Origin: JACJWR01 sp964474045
GTDB taxonomy: Bacteria > Actinomycetota > Actinomycetes > S36-B12 > UBA10799
Length of the DNA: 64,000 nt
Reading direction: 5' to 3'
Assembly (NCBI GenBank): GCA_964474045.1
Contig: CAYYRC010000010.1
Coordinates: 40,833 to 104,832 of the forward strand
The stretch's first letter is position 1; every line of letters starts with the position of its first letter. The notes beneath the pieces were generated by a model. That model had not been told where the DNA came from and searched no databases. It saw only the letters and a program-made list of their open reading frames with translations. Below are positions 8,439 to 17,029 of the stretch, piece after piece. The position numbers were made by a program, and so were the translations under genes.

Positions 8439-9266
8439 ATGCCGGCCAGCTATCCCGCCGCTGCTGAAGTCCTGGCGCCCGGAGCGCTCGCCGGCCGGCG
8501 CGCGCTCGTCACCGGCGGCGGCTCCGGTATCGGGCGCGCCGTAGCGCTGCAGCTGGCCCGGGCCGGCGCGGACGTCGCGGTGCTGGGTCGCCGCAGCGAA
8601 CCGTTGGACGACACCTGCCGCATCCTCGCCGAAGCCGCGCCGCAGGCCCGCGCCATCAGCGTCACCGCGGATGTCCGCGAGCCCGAACAGGTGGACGCCG
8701 CGCTGGACCAGGTGCTGGCGGAATTCGGCGCCTTGGAGGTCCTGGTCAACAACGCGGGCGGCCAATTCGTCAGCCCGGCAGAGCAGATCAGCTACAAGGG
8801 CTTCCGCGCCGTCACGAGGCTCAATCTGGACGCGACCTGGTACCTGGGCACCCAGGTGGCCGCCCGCACCATGATCCCCGCCGGTTACGGCAAGATCATC
8901 AGCATCACCATGACGCCGCGGCGCGGCATGCCGGGGATGTCGCACTCGTCGGCGGCCCGGGCCGCGGTCGAGTCCCTGGCCCGGACCTGGGCCGTGGAGT
9001 GGGGCCGCTACGGCATCCGCACCACCGCCGTCGCGCCGGGCATCGTGCATACCGAAGCCTGGGAGCGCTACGGCCTGGAACCTGGCCAGATCGCCAGTGT
9101 CGTTCCCGTCGGCCGCCTGCAGGCAGCCGAGGAGGTCGCCGCGACCGTGGGCTTCCTGGCCAGTCCTGCCGGCGACTACATCACCGGCACCACGATCGTG
9201 GTGGACGGCGGACTTGACGTCTCCGGTCCGGGCTCGGCCTTCGGGACGGGTGGGGGCGCCGGGTGA
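8439..9266 (+). CDS. Short-chain dehydrogenase/reductase, PECR/dienoyl-CoA reductase-like
   Basis: A 275-residue Rossmann-fold reductase. TGGGSGIGRA is the NAD(P) glycine motif and GRR suggests an NADPH preference; NNAGGQFVSPAEQIS is followed by SxxxR where classical SDRs have YxxxK (MSHSSAARAAVESL). The combination NNAGGQF-SPAE-IS-KG, M-H-AARA-V-L and EWG closely follows peroxisomal trans-2-enoyl-CoA reductase and 2,4-dienoyl-CoA reductase. An enoyl-CoA or related acyl-CoA substrate is therefore more likely than an alcohol. It ends TGTTIVVDGGLDVSG. The ATG at 8439 follows a strong GGAGG at 8427; a longer frame from 8391 is less likely. The stop overlaps the start of the next gene. Confidence 0.87.
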   Translation: MPASYPAAAEVLAPGALAGRRALVTGGGSGIGRAVALQLARAGADVAVLGRRSEPLDDTCRILAEAAPQARAISVTADVREPEQVDAALDQVLAEFGALEVLVNNAGGQFVSPAEQISYKGFRAVTRLNLDATWYLGTQVAARTMIPAGYGKIISITMTPRRGMPGMSHSSAARAAVESLARTWAVEWGRYGIRTTAVAPGIVHTEAWERYGLEPGQIASVVPVGRLQAAEEVAATVGFLASPAGDYITGTTIVVDGGLDVSGPGSAFGTGGGAG

Positions 9267-10630
9267 TGGCGGCGACGGACGCGGGCGACCACGGCCGGGG
9301 CAGCGGCACGCCCCGGTTCCAGCCTGCGGAGCGCGATCCTCTGACCGGGGTGGGCAACCGCCACGGCATCACCGGCGAGCTGCGCGCCCGGCTGCGTCAG
9401 CTGCGCGAGGGCGGCGACGGTTTCGCGCTGGTCTTCCTGGATGTCGACGGTCTCAAGGGGATCAACGAGTCCCTCGGCCGCAACATCGGCGACGACGTGC
9501 TGCGGGGCCTGGGCGAGCGGCTGCAGGAGATCACCCGCGCCTCTGACGCGGTGGGGCGCCTGGACAGCGACGAGTTCGTCATCATCTGGCGCGCCGTGCG
9601 CTCGGCGAGCGACGTCCGCCGGCTGCACAAGCGCGTTGCCGACGCCCTGAGCGCCCCCATCGAGGTCGGCGGCAAGCTGCTCCGGCTGACGACGTCGGCT
9701 GGGGCGCTCGTGGTGGACGACCCGGTGGACCTCGAGCCCGACGAGCTGCTGCAAGAGGCCGATGCGGCGATGTACCGCGCCCGGTCGGCCGGGCCGGGCG
9801 GGCTGGTGTTCTTCGAGCCGGACATGTTGCAGCTGGGCGAGCGCTCGCTGGTGACGGCCTCGGAGCTGCGCCGGGCGATCCGTGAGGACGAGCTGCTGCT
9901 GTATGCCCAGCCGGTCATGGACGTGGCCACCGGGCGAAGCGCCGGGGCCGAGATGCTCATCCGCTGGCAGCATCCCCAGCGCGGCCTGCTGAGTCCCGCG
10001 GACTTCCTGGTGGCCGCCGACGCCGGCGATCTGATGGGCGAGCTCGGCGCCTGGGTGATCGACCGTGCCGTGGCCCGCACCGCTGCGTGGGCTCGGAGCG
10101 GCTCGATGGACTATTACCGCGTCGGGATCAACATCTCGCCGCGCCAGCTGAGCTCCACCGACGTGGCCGGACAGGTGCGCGCCGCGCTCGCGCGCCACCA
10201 GACCGAGCCAGACAACCTGGTCATCGAGATCGTCGAGTCGGCCGACTTCGACTATCGCTCGAGGGCTGCCGAGCAGGTGCGGCAGCTGATCGACTTGGGC
10301 GTGCGCGTCGGCATCGACGACTTCGGGTCGGGCTTCTCGAACATGGCCCACCTGCGCGATCTGCCGGTGGACCTGGTGAAGGTCGACCGGGCGCTGGTCA
10401 GCCTGGATCCGGATCCGCGGGAGGAGGCGATCCTCGGGGCGGTCCAGTCGATCGCGGCGGCGATCGGCGCCGACGTGGTCCTGGAGGGCGTGGAGAACCG
10501 CAAGCAGCTGGAGTTGGCAGAGCGGTGCGGCGTGCGCTTCGTGCAGGGCTTTCTGACCGGGCGCCCGGCGGTCTGCACCGACGCTCGGCCTGAGGCGCGC
10601 GACCCGCGGCGGGCCAGCGGCGCCGCCTGA
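9266..10630 (+). CDS. Tandem GGDEF-EAL cyclic-di-GMP protein (degenerate GGDEF, intact EAL)
   Basis: A 454-residue soluble protein. The diguanylate-cyclase-like domain begins RDPLTGVGNR (residues about 24-32) and has FLDVDGLKGIN (57-67), but the active-site loop reads DSDEF (100-104) instead of GGDEF. Synthase activity is therefore doubtful. The EAL domain (from about residue 205) keeps EML in place of EAL, NISPRQL, EIVES, DDFGSGFSNM, the VKVD lysine and LEGVEN-QGF. The metal and catalytic residues of c-di-GMP phosphodiesterases thus look present. No sensor or membrane segment precedes it. The ATG at 9266 overlaps the SDR stop by one base; a GTG one codon earlier is also possible. The likely net role is degradation or sensing of c-di-GMP. 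Confidence 0.92.
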   Translation: MAATDAGDHGRGSGTPRFQPAERDPLTGVGNRHGITGELRARLRQLREGGDGFALVFLDVDGLKGINESLGRNIGDDVLRGLGERLQEITRASDAVGRLDSDEFVIIWRAVRSASDVRRLHKRVADALSAPIEVGGKLLRLTTSAGALVVDDPVDLEPDELLQEADAAMYRARSAGPGGLVFFEPDMLQLGERSLVTASELRRAIREDELLLYAQPVMDVATGRSAGAEMLIRWQHPQRGLLSPADFLVAADAGDLMGELGAWVIDRAVARTAAWARSGSMDYYRVGINISPRQLSSTDVAGQVRAALARHQTEPDNLVIEIVESADFDYRSRAAEQVRQLIDLGVRVGIDDFGSGFSNMAHLRDLPVDLVKVDRALVSLDPDPREEAILGAVQSIAAAIGADVVLEGVENRKQLELAERCGVRFVQGFLTGRPAVCTDARPEARDPRRASGAA

Positions 10631-10690
10631 GCGCGGACCGGGGGGCCGAGTTCCTCTCGTGAGGGGCTGGCCAGCGGATATCGTCGCCCC

Positions 10691-11869
10691 GTGGCGCACA
10701 GCGACGGCGATGACGGCGATGGCCGCGCCCATAGGGTCGCGGCCCACGACCGACTGGCCGATCCGAAGCCGAAGCACGTGGTCAGGCAAGTCCTGCTGGG
10801 CCTCAGCGTGCTCGCGCTGGTGGGGTACCTGCTCTATTCCGCGGTCGAGGAGGTCCGCAAGGGCTCGTCCTCGGCCGACGCGCTGAAGTCCCTGAGCCCG
10901 TGGTGGCTGGTGGGCATCCTGGCCGGGTCCATCGTCGTCATGCTCATCACCACCGGGACCACCGCCGCGCCGCTGCCGCGCATCAGCTTCCAGGCTGCCT
11001 TCCTGTCCCAGCACGCTTCGCAGGCAGTGGGCAACCTGGTGCCCGGGCCGTCGGCGATGGCGGTGCGCTTCTCGATGCTGCGGTCCTACGGTGTTTCTGG
11101 CGACGAGTTCGCCCGCGCGACGATCACGGTGTCGCTCGTCACCGTCATCGCGACCTCGGCCATGCCGCTGCTCGGGCTGGTGGCGCTGGCCCTGCTGGGG
11201 GATGAGGACTCCGGGGCGTCGTCCATGTTGCCGGTGGCCATCGGCGCGACCGTGTTCGCAGTGATCGTCACGGTGCTGACCGCGGCCATGCTGCGCAGCG
11301 AGCGGGTGACCGTGAGCTTGGCCAACGCCCTCCACGCGGCCGAGGCCTGGCTCCGGCGGCTGCTGCGGCGCAGACCGCACCGCGACCCCGGCGTGTCCGG
11401 CGCCCTGGCCGAGCGGGAGCACCTGCTGCAGGGGCTGCGCGAGAGCGGCAAGCGCGTCGTGGGCTTCGTGCTGTTGCTCTACTGGGCCAACGGGCTGCTC
11501 GTCGTGCTGTGCCTGTGGGCGACTGGCGTGCCGTATTCGCGGCTGGGGATCATCGCGGGCCTGGCGGTCTACACGATCGGGCGCCTTTCGACGCTTGTTC
11601 AGGTCACCCCGGGCGGGGTGGGTGTCGTGGAGTTCGCCTACACCGCTGCCTACACGGCGTACCTGGGGCAGGAATGGCAGTCGAAGGTTTTCGCCGGGAT
11701 TCTTCTGTACCGGCTGGGAACCTATGCCCTGCCCACGGTCGTCGGTATGGTGGCGGGAGGCATCTGGGCGCTGACGGCGCGCCGTGACTACCGCGAGGAG
11801 CGACTGCTCCACGAGGCCGGTCTCGACTCGCCCGTTGTGCCGTCCACGACGGAGGAGTCCGATGGCTGA
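10691..11869 (+). CDS. Flippase-like / LPG-synthase transmembrane domain protein (YbhN/UPF0104 family)
   Basis: A 392-residue polytopic membrane protein with about eight hydrophobic segments. Examples are VLLGLSVLALVGYLLYSAV, WWLVGILAGSIVVMLITT, VTVIATSAMPLLGLVALALL, VAIGATVFAVIVTVLTAAML and VVGFVLLLYWANGLLVVLCLW. It carries the family's QAVGNLVPGPSAMAVRF and TPGGVGVVEFAYTAAY signatures. It lacks the soluble aminoacyl-transferase half of MprF, so it is a flippase-type lipid transporter homologue of unknown substrate. GTG at 10691 is the start. The stop overlaps the PAP2 gene by 8 bp, so the two are translationally coupled and may act together on prenyl or phospholipid carriers. Confidence 0.88.
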   Translation: MAHSDGDDGDGRAHRVAAHDRLADPKPKHVVRQVLLGLSVLALVGYLLYSAVEEVRKGSSSADALKSLSPWWLVGILAGSIVVMLITTGTTAAPLPRISFQAAFLSQHASQAVGNLVPGPSAMAVRFSMLRSYGVSGDEFARATITVSLVTVIATSAMPLLGLVALALLGDEDSGASSMLPVAIGATVFAVIVTVLTAAMLRSERVTVSLANALHAAEAWLRRLLRRRPHRDPGVSGALAEREHLLQGLRESGKRVVGFVLLLYWANGLLVVLCLWATGVPYSRLGIIAGLAVYTIGRLSTLVQVTPGGVGVVEFAYTAAYTAYLGQEWQSKVFAGILLYRLGTYALPTVVGMVAGGIWALTARRDYREERLLHEAGLDSPVVPSTTEESDG

Positions 11870-12641
11870 CGTTGATCCGCGGGGAACCGGCGAGGGCGAC
11901 TTGGACGTCGCCGCCGGTGGCGAGGCCGGTGGCGAGGTGGTCGCCGACTGGTCGGAGCCCGAGCGCTACCGGGCGCTGCCGGAACGCTCCACGGCGTGGC
12001 TGTACCAACTCGGCGGCGGGGTGCTGCTCCTGCTCGGGGTCGTGCTGGGCCTGATCGTGCTGGTGGCCGAGTCGGAGCTGGACTCCTCGGACCTGCCCTA
12101 CAACCGGTGGTTCTTCACGACCGCCAGGGCACATCCCGCGCTGGCGCAGTTCGCGGCCGACGCCCAGGTGGGCGGCTCGGTGGTGGTGGCGAGCGCGGTG
12201 GGGCTGTGCTTCGGCATCGTGCTGGTGGCGCTGCGCAGGTGGCGCTGGCTGGCGTTCTTCGTCACCTCGGCGGTCGGCGGCGCCATCATCTCGGAGGTGG
12301 TCAAGAACGTGGTGCAGCGCCAGCGGCCCGTCTGGCCTGACCCGTTCTTCATCGAGAAGGGTTTCTCGTACCCCTCCGGGCACACGCTGTCGGGGATCAC
12401 GATGTGGGTCGCGATGGGTGTGGTGCTGCTGTTCATCCTGCCCAAGCCGTGGTCCACGGTGCTCGGCTTCGCGGTGATGCTGTTCGGGGTGCTGCTCGGA
12501 CCGAGTCGTTGGCTGTACGGGGTTCATTGGATCAGCGACGTGGTGGGCGGCTGGTTGTTCGGCCTCGGCTGGCTGCTGCTCGTGACCGGCATCTACCTGC
12601 GGCGGTGGGGCACTTCGAATGGGACACGCGCAATCACCTGA
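11862..12641 (+). CDS. PAP2-family membrane phosphatase
   Basis: A 259-residue integral-membrane phosphatase of the PAP2 / undecaprenyl-diphosphatase type. All three catalytic motifs are present: KNVVQRQRP (K-x6-RP), YPSGH, and SRWLYGVHWISD (SRxxxGxHxxxD). Six hydrophobic segments surround them, after an acidic cytosolic N-terminus of about 40 residues. It removes terminal phosphates from lipid phosphates or diphosphates on the outer face of the membrane. The ATG at 11862 is preceded by GGAGGA and lies inside the end of the flippase-like gene. Pairing with that gene suggests a lipid-carrier recycling or remodelling unit. Confidence 0.92.
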   Translation: MADVDPRGTGEGDLDVAAGGEAGGEVVADWSEPERYRALPERSTAWLYQLGGGVLLLLGVVLGLIVLVAESELDSSDLPYNRWFFTTARAHPALAQFAADAQVGGSVVVASAVGLCFGIVLVALRRWRWLAFFVTSAVGGAIISEVVKNVVQRQRPVWPDPFFIEKGFSYPSGHTLSGITMWVAMGVVLLFILPKPWSTVLGFAVMLFGVLLGPSRWLYGVHWISDVVGGWLFGLGWLLLVTGIYLRRWGTSNGTRAIT

Positions 12642-12733
12642 GCCGTGCATAGTGACCAAGCGTCAGGATTGTGCAAGGATTCCTTGGCAGAGCAGGCTCG
12701 ACACCGCTCGCCCGTCAACCAAAGGAGCCGTAC

Positions 12734-13171
12734 ATGTCGTTCGGTGAAGCAGTTAAGACGTGTTTCAGTAAGTACGTGACCTTCGCGGGCCGTGCCCGCC
12801 GGTCCGAGTTCTGGTGGTTCTACCTGTTCACGCTGATCGTCAGCCTGGTCGCCTACATCGTCGACCGGTTGATCGGCTGGAACGTCAGCAGCAATGTGTG
12901 GACCGTCAACGGCCAGAGCTATGAGGTCAGCACCTACACCAACCCCGGCTGGATCCAGCTCATCGCCAGCCTGGCGCTGGTCCTGCCGATGATCTCGGTG
13001 TCGGTGCGCCGCCTGCACGACCGCGACGCCACCGGCTGGTGGTGGTGGCTGCAGCTGCTCAACTGCCTCTGCGGCCTGGGCACGATCATCCTGGTGTTCG
13101 CCTTCTACATCCAGCCCGGCACCCCCGGCCCGAACAAGTACGGCCCGGACCCCAAGGGCGCCCTGCTATAG
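12734..13171 (+). CDS. DUF805 membrane protein
   Basis: A 145-residue small membrane protein. It starts MSFGEAVKTCFSKYVTFAGRARRSEFWWF, the standard DUF805 N-terminus, followed by three to four hydrophobic segments. Between these lies the conserved SVRRLHDRDATGWWWWL loop, and it ends GPNKYGPDP. The function of the family is unknown. The ATG at 12734 follows AAAGGAG (12721-12727). A strong intrinsic terminator follows at 13223-13267, so the transcript that may begin at the SDR gene ends here. Confidence 0.93.
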   Translation: MSFGEAVKTCFSKYVTFAGRARRSEFWWFYLFTLIVSLVAYIVDRLIGWNVSSNVWTVNGQSYEVSTYTNPGWIQLIASLALVLPMISVSVRRLHDRDATGWWWWLQLLNCLCGLGTIILVFAFYIQPGTPGPNKYGPDPKGALL

Positions 13172-13222
13172 CAGCTCCCGTCTGCGGTGGCGCCTAAGCG
13201 CTGCCGAACCGGGCCCCAGCAG

Positions 13223-13267
13223 CGTCGGGCCGGTCGGTGCAATCTGCGCCGACCGGCCCGACGTTTT
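13223..13267 (+). terminator. Strong rho-independent terminator
   Basis: Perfect 15-bp stem: CGTCGGGCCGGTCGG (13223-13237) with its complement at 13249-13263, an 11-nt loop, then TTTT (13264-13267). It ends the DUF805 transcript and sits at the 3' end of the convergent sirtuin gene. Confidence 0.9.
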
Positions 13268-13271
13268 GCGT

Positions 13272-14237
13272 CTAGGCCGGGCTGCGGTGCCTGCTCCTGC
13301 TGGTGTCGACGGTCGCCAGCAGGGCCGACAACACCGGCCCGAGGGGTGCGTCGAGTTTGATGGTGGCCTCTTCGTCGGCCCTGGTCGGCCCCTGGTTCAC
13401 GACTGCCACCGGGATTCCCGCGCTCGCCGCTGCGCGGGTGAAACGCCGCCCCGAGTAGACCGACAGCGACGTTCCCAGCACCAGCAGTGCGCGGGCAGCG
13501 AGCACCATGGCGATGGCCTCCGCCACGCGTTCCGGCGGCACGGACTCGCCGAAGTACACCACGTCCGGCTTGAGCGGCCCCGAGCAGCTCGCACAGTCCA
13601 CCCCCTCGAAGCCCACCAGGTCGGAGTCGCGCAGCTCGACGTCGCCGTCGGGGTTGGCGTGGACTGCCGAAGGTTGCCAGCCAGGGTTGGCTTCGCGCAG
13701 TTGGGCGTGGACGGCGTCCCGCGGGAAGCGGGATTCGCAGGCCAGGCAGCGGATCTGCTCCAGCCGGCCGTGCAGGTCGATGACGCGGCGGCTGCCGGCG
13801 CGCTGGTGCAGCCCGTCGACGTTCTGGGTGATGACGCCCTCGAGGAGGCCCCGCTGCTCGAGCTCCGCCAGCGCCCGGTGGCCATCGTTGGGCTGCGCGG
13901 CGGCGAAACGCCGCCACCCCACGAAGCTGCGCGCCCAGTAGCGGCGGCGTGCCTCGGGGTCGCGCGTGAAGTCCTGCAACGTCATCGGCTTGTGGCCGCG
14001 GCTGTAGGCGCCGTTGGGGCCGCGGTAGTCGGGGATGCCGGACTCGGTCGAGATACCGGCGCCGGTCAGGGCGACGACGCCGCCGGCGGCCACGAGGTCG
14101 GCCAGTGCTGCGGGGTCGGCGAGGGCTGCGGGGTCGGCGCCGGTATCCCCGGATCGGCGGTCGGTCGGCACGGGGCAATCGTCGGTGCTTCGAGGGCCGT
14201 GAGCAATCGGTGGGGTGGGAGAAGCAGCATCACTCAT
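13272..14237 (-). CDS. Sir2-family NAD-dependent protein deacylase (SIRT4-like class II)
   Basis: A roughly 321-residue sirtuin. NAD-binding GAGISTESGIPDYRGPNG, catalytic TQNVDGLHQRAG and the DLHG histidine are present. Four zinc cysteines appear as CLAC and CASC, followed by KPDVVYFGESVP, GTSLSVYSG and VVNQGPT. The PDYRGPNG and KPDVV-FGE pattern is that of SIRT4-like class II bacterial enzymes. It removes lysine acyl groups using NAD+. The N-terminal 45 residues are low-complexity and may not be translated: possible starts are ATG 14237 and GTG 14171, and the longest frame extends to 14288. The first start lies inside a perfect 26-bp inverted repeat (14234-14290), which could hide it in mRNA. 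Confidence 0.92.
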   Translation of the reverse strand: MSDAASPTPPIAHGPRSTDDCPVPTDRRSGDTGADPAALADPAALADLVAAGGVVALTGAGISTESGIPDYRGPNGAYSRGHKPMTLQDFTRDPEARRRYWARSFVGWRRFAAAQPNDGHRALAELEQRGLLEGVITQNVDGLHQRAGSRRVIDLHGRLEQIRCLACESRFPRDAVHAQLREANPGWQPSAVHANPDGDVELRDSDLVGFEGVDCASCSGPLKPDVVYFGESVPPERVAEAIAMVLAARALLVLGTSLSVYSGRRFTRAAASAGIPVAVVNQGPTRADEEATIKLDAPLGPVLSALLATVDTSRSRHRSPA

Positions 14238-14290
14238 GATCATTGAGGTGGAGCGACGCGATGAGCGTCGCTCCACCTCAATGATCATGA
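14234..14290. repeat. Perfect 26-bp inverted repeat, 5-nt loop
   Basis: Arms 14234-14259 and 14265-14290 are exact reverse complements around a GATGA loop. It lies 10 bp beyond the stop of the 772-residue secreted protein and covers the first possible ATG of the sirtuin gene; both genes are on the minus strand. It could be a terminator for the first, a block to translation of the second, or both. No U-run follows. Confidence 0.9.
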
Positions 14291-14300
14291 CACCTGCATG

Positions 14301-16619
14301 TCAGCCCATCAGCTTCGCCCAGCCGCCGACGTTGCCGCCGGGTGCGGTGCTGGTCGCGATGGGGTTGACCTGCAGCGTGTCGGTGGCCGACGGCTTGAGG
14401 AAGCCGTGGGAGGCGGCCACGTGGTCGGCCCCGCCGCAGCGCATCGCGTAGCCCAGGCCGTCGCCGGAGTACAGCGGGTCGTCGTGGTAGCCGGCGCCCG
14501 TCTGCGACCAGAGGACGTCGTAGACCGGGACGACCGCCGACGGGTTCATCGTGTTGTACAGGTCCTCGCCGTTCATGTTCTGGCCGTACGACCGGCCGCC
14601 AGTCGCGGGCTGCACCCACATGTGCTGGCTCTTGTTGAACATCTGGTAGCCGCTGTAGACCGTCTGGTGGTATCCGCCAGGCTCGTAGTCGGTGTTCTTG
14701 CGGTAGCTGGGCCACGGCTTGGCGTTGAGGTCGCCGGCCACTTGGCTCAGGCTGGGGCGGCTGTCGTAGAACTTCACCGGCGCGACACAGGCCTGGTCTG
14801 TCTTGGTCGACCCGTTGATGAGGGTGCCTGGGGCCTGGTTGCCGGGCTTGGTGGCATCCGAGGGCCAGGCGGTGGTCATCGTCGTCGAGGTCCCGTGATC
14901 GTTGTAGCTGCCCGGGTCGAACGAGGCCTCGTTCTCGTTGATCTTCTCGGTCTGGTTGCCCATGTTGGCCCACATCGTGGTCGGCAGGGCGTTGGGGTGG
15001 TTCTTCACCAGCGTGGAGTAGGCGTAGCCCTGGCTGATCATGCGGTTGGACTCGGTGTCCAGCAGGGACTTGGTGGGGATGCTGGGGTCGGCCGGGGCGG
15101 CGTTGGAGGTGTCGCCGTCGAGCGTGACGTGGGTCGCGCGGGTGGTCTGGTAGGCGTCGATGTTGCCGTGGTTGCCAGGGTCGGTCCAGGGCAGGAAGAA
15201 CCCGGTGCTGGCGTCGGCCACGTTGGCCGAGCTAAGTGTGGTGTGGTCCGCGCTCCACACCGGCAGCGACCAGTTGCTCGCCTGCGCGGCGAGGGCCTGG
15301 TTGGGCTGCGTGGCGACGCCGTTGACGGCGGTGTTGCGCAGCGTGGCCGCCCAGTCGTCATCGCCGACCTTGGTAGTCGCCCGTGCCGGTGTTGGCGCGG
15401 GCGTTGGCGCGGGCGTGCTGGCGTCAGGGGCGGCGGGCGTCGTGGTGGGCGCGGGCGCCGCCTCTTGCGCGGGCGTCGCCTCTTGCGCGGGCGCCGCCGA
15501 GCCGTCGGCAGCCGCCGGGGGCGTCCACCCGCTCTGCACCATCTGCATCGCCGTCTCGACGCCTACCCAGTAGTTGGTCTGCAGTCCCACGAAGTAGTTG
15601 TTGAACCGGTTGATCTGGTTCACGGTGTCGCCGGAGACGTAGGCGGGGGCGATGCCGTCGGGTGCCACCTTCTCGTTGGAGTCCTGCAGGTAGCCGCTCT
15701 CGATCGTGTAGTGGAACGAGATCGGCAACAGGCCGCTGCCCTCGTTCTGGCTGCTGCCGGCCATGGCTTGGGCGATCTTCTGGCCCTTGTTGCTGAAGGC
15801 ACCGTAGACCGCGGCCTTGTCGGTCGGGGCGTTAGGTGAGCCCCAGCTGGCCTTGACGGTGGCGTCGTACAGGCGCTCCTGCGGGCCCTTGGCGAAGTCG
15901 TCCGTGCTGGCCATGGGGAATTGCTTCGGCTGGTTGGTGGCCGGGTCGAGCTCCGGGTTGCCGTTGGCCAGGGTCAGCGTGCAAGTCGCGACCTGCCCGT
16001 TGCCGCCGGGCATCTGGTTGTGCGAAGTGGTGTTCAGCGCCGCCAGGCAGTTCTGGTAGTCGTTGACCTTCGCCGACACGATCACCATGTCGGTCAGGTC
16101 CGGCCCCAGTGACCGGTAGGCGTCGTTCAGTTGCTCCTTGCGGACGCGGTTGCTGACAGCGCCGATCTCGTCGCTGATGTGGGCGTTCTCGGCTGTGATC
16201 TGCTGCGACAGCGCGTTGATCTGCGAGGTCAGCTGCTCGAACTGCGCCTGCTGGCGGTCCTCGATGCAGGGCTTGTGGTCCTTCATGTTGGCCTGGCAGT
16301 CCGCGTACCACTTGTACGCGTCGTAGGCGCCGCTGACCACGTCGGTGGGGCTGATCTGGGTGCCGGCGGTGGCCGTGGCGGTGATGCCGGTCGCTGCCGA
16401 TGCTGACCCGGAGTCGGCCATCGCGGCCGGGGCCATGCCGATGCCGGCGACGGTGACCATGGCCATCGCGGCGGCGATCGTGCGCCAGCGGGAGTGGGTG
16501 GACTTGGGGTGGGCCGTTGTGGCGCACGTGGGGGAGGCCGACTGGTTGGTGCCGGCGTCCACCTGGTTGATGGCGCCGTCGGCAGCTTCGATGTGCTGCC
16601 GACGGTTGAAGATCTTCAT
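14301..16619 (-). CDS. Large secreted protein of unknown function
   Basis: A 772-residue protein I do not recognise. The N-terminus has about 45 polar residues, then a hydrophobic core (TIAAAMAMVTVAGIGMAPAAMADS) typical of an export signal with cleavage near residue 70. Next come a cysteine-containing helical region with a coiled-coil-like stretch (about residues 120-160, QAQFEQLTSQINALSQQITAE...) and a mixed domain to about residue 355. A Pro/Ala/Thr linker of roughly 55 residues with PAQEA and PTPAP repeats follows, and then a C-terminal domain rich in W, Y, N and G. Four or more cysteines suggest disulfides outside the cell. The ATG has AGGAGG 6 bp upstream. There is no cell-wall anchor or known enzyme motif. 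The gene stands alone, about 410 bp from tRNA-Arg. Confidence 0.8.
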   Translation of the reverse strand: MKIFNRRQHIEAADGAINQVDAGTNQSASPTCATTAHPKSTHSRWRTIAAAMAMVTVAGIGMAPAAMADSGSASAATGITATATAGTQISPTDVVSGAYDAYKWYADCQANMKDHKPCIEDRQQAQFEQLTSQINALSQQITAENAHISDEIGAVSNRVRKEQLNDAYRSLGPDLTDMVIVSAKVNDYQNCLAALNTTSHNQMPGGNGQVATCTLTLANGNPELDPATNQPKQFPMASTDDFAKGPQERLYDATVKASWGSPNAPTDKAAVYGAFSNKGQKIAQAMAGSSQNEGSGLLPISFHYTIESGYLQDSNEKVAPDGIAPAYVSGDTVNQINRFNNYFVGLQTNYWVGVETAMQMVQSGWTPPAAADGSAAPAQEATPAQEAAPAPTTTPAAPDASTPAPTPAPTPARATTKVGDDDWAATLRNTAVNGVATQPNQALAAQASNWSLPVWSADHTTLSSANVADASTGFFLPWTDPGNHGNIDAYQTTRATHVTLDGDTSNAAPADPSIPTKSLLDTESNRMISQGYAYSTLVKNHPNALPTTMWANMGNQTEKINENEASFDPGSYNDHGTSTTMTTAWPSDATKPGNQAPGTLINGSTKTDQACVAPVKFYDSRPSLSQVAGDLNAKPWPSYRKNTDYEPGGYHQTVYSGYQMFNKSQHMWVQPATGGRSYGQNMNGEDLYNTMNPSAVVPVYDVLWSQTGAGYHDDPLYSGDGLGYAMRCGGADHVAASHGFLKPSATDTLQVNPIATSTAPGGNVGGWAKLMG

Positions 16620-17029
16620 CGGGGGCCTCCTGTGGTCCTGTGCGCGGGGAGTCGGTAGTGCTTCCCGCTCACCTCCAAAGTAGGAATTCCGGCGTCACCG
16701 CTGCGACCCCGAAACAGGTGACACGAGCGGGTCGTCGCCCGCTCCCTCGCTGTGTCTGCCTGCCGCCCCTCGTGCTTGCGTTTGCGCCTGTTGCAGCCGT
16801 CTGCGCCGTGTAGACGTGCCGCAAACGCCGCCAACTGGCGCGAACGCGGCTGGGAGGGCTGCGGGATGGGAGGCCGGCGGCGGTGGCGGTGGTGGCGGTG
16901 GCGTTGGCGAGATCAAGCTGTGCGCCGGGGTCCGGGCTTGTGAGCAACCGGTACTGTGATGGCTGTTGCCCGGTTCTGCCACCTCGGCAGCCCGCCCGCG
17001 GGTTGGTCCGGTGGACCGAGTCGGCACCA
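16620..17029. other. Intergenic region upstream of the secreted-protein gene
   Basis: About 410 bp without a convincing gene. Several frames stay open here, but only because of GC-rich low-complexity sequence (GGCGGTGGCG repeats near 16880-16905). It must hold the promoter of the minus-strand secreted protein gene and of tRNA-Arg; I cannot fix either. Confidence 0.4.

Noticed and set aside
9176..11812. 878-codon minus-strand frame
   Set aside because: Antisense to the GGDEF-EAL and flippase-like genes; composition is His/Arg/Gln-rich shadow sequence without domains.
12642..12733. Promoter for the DUF805 gene
   Set aside because: TTGTGC near 12670 has no acceptable -10 at 16-18 bp, so I did not call it.
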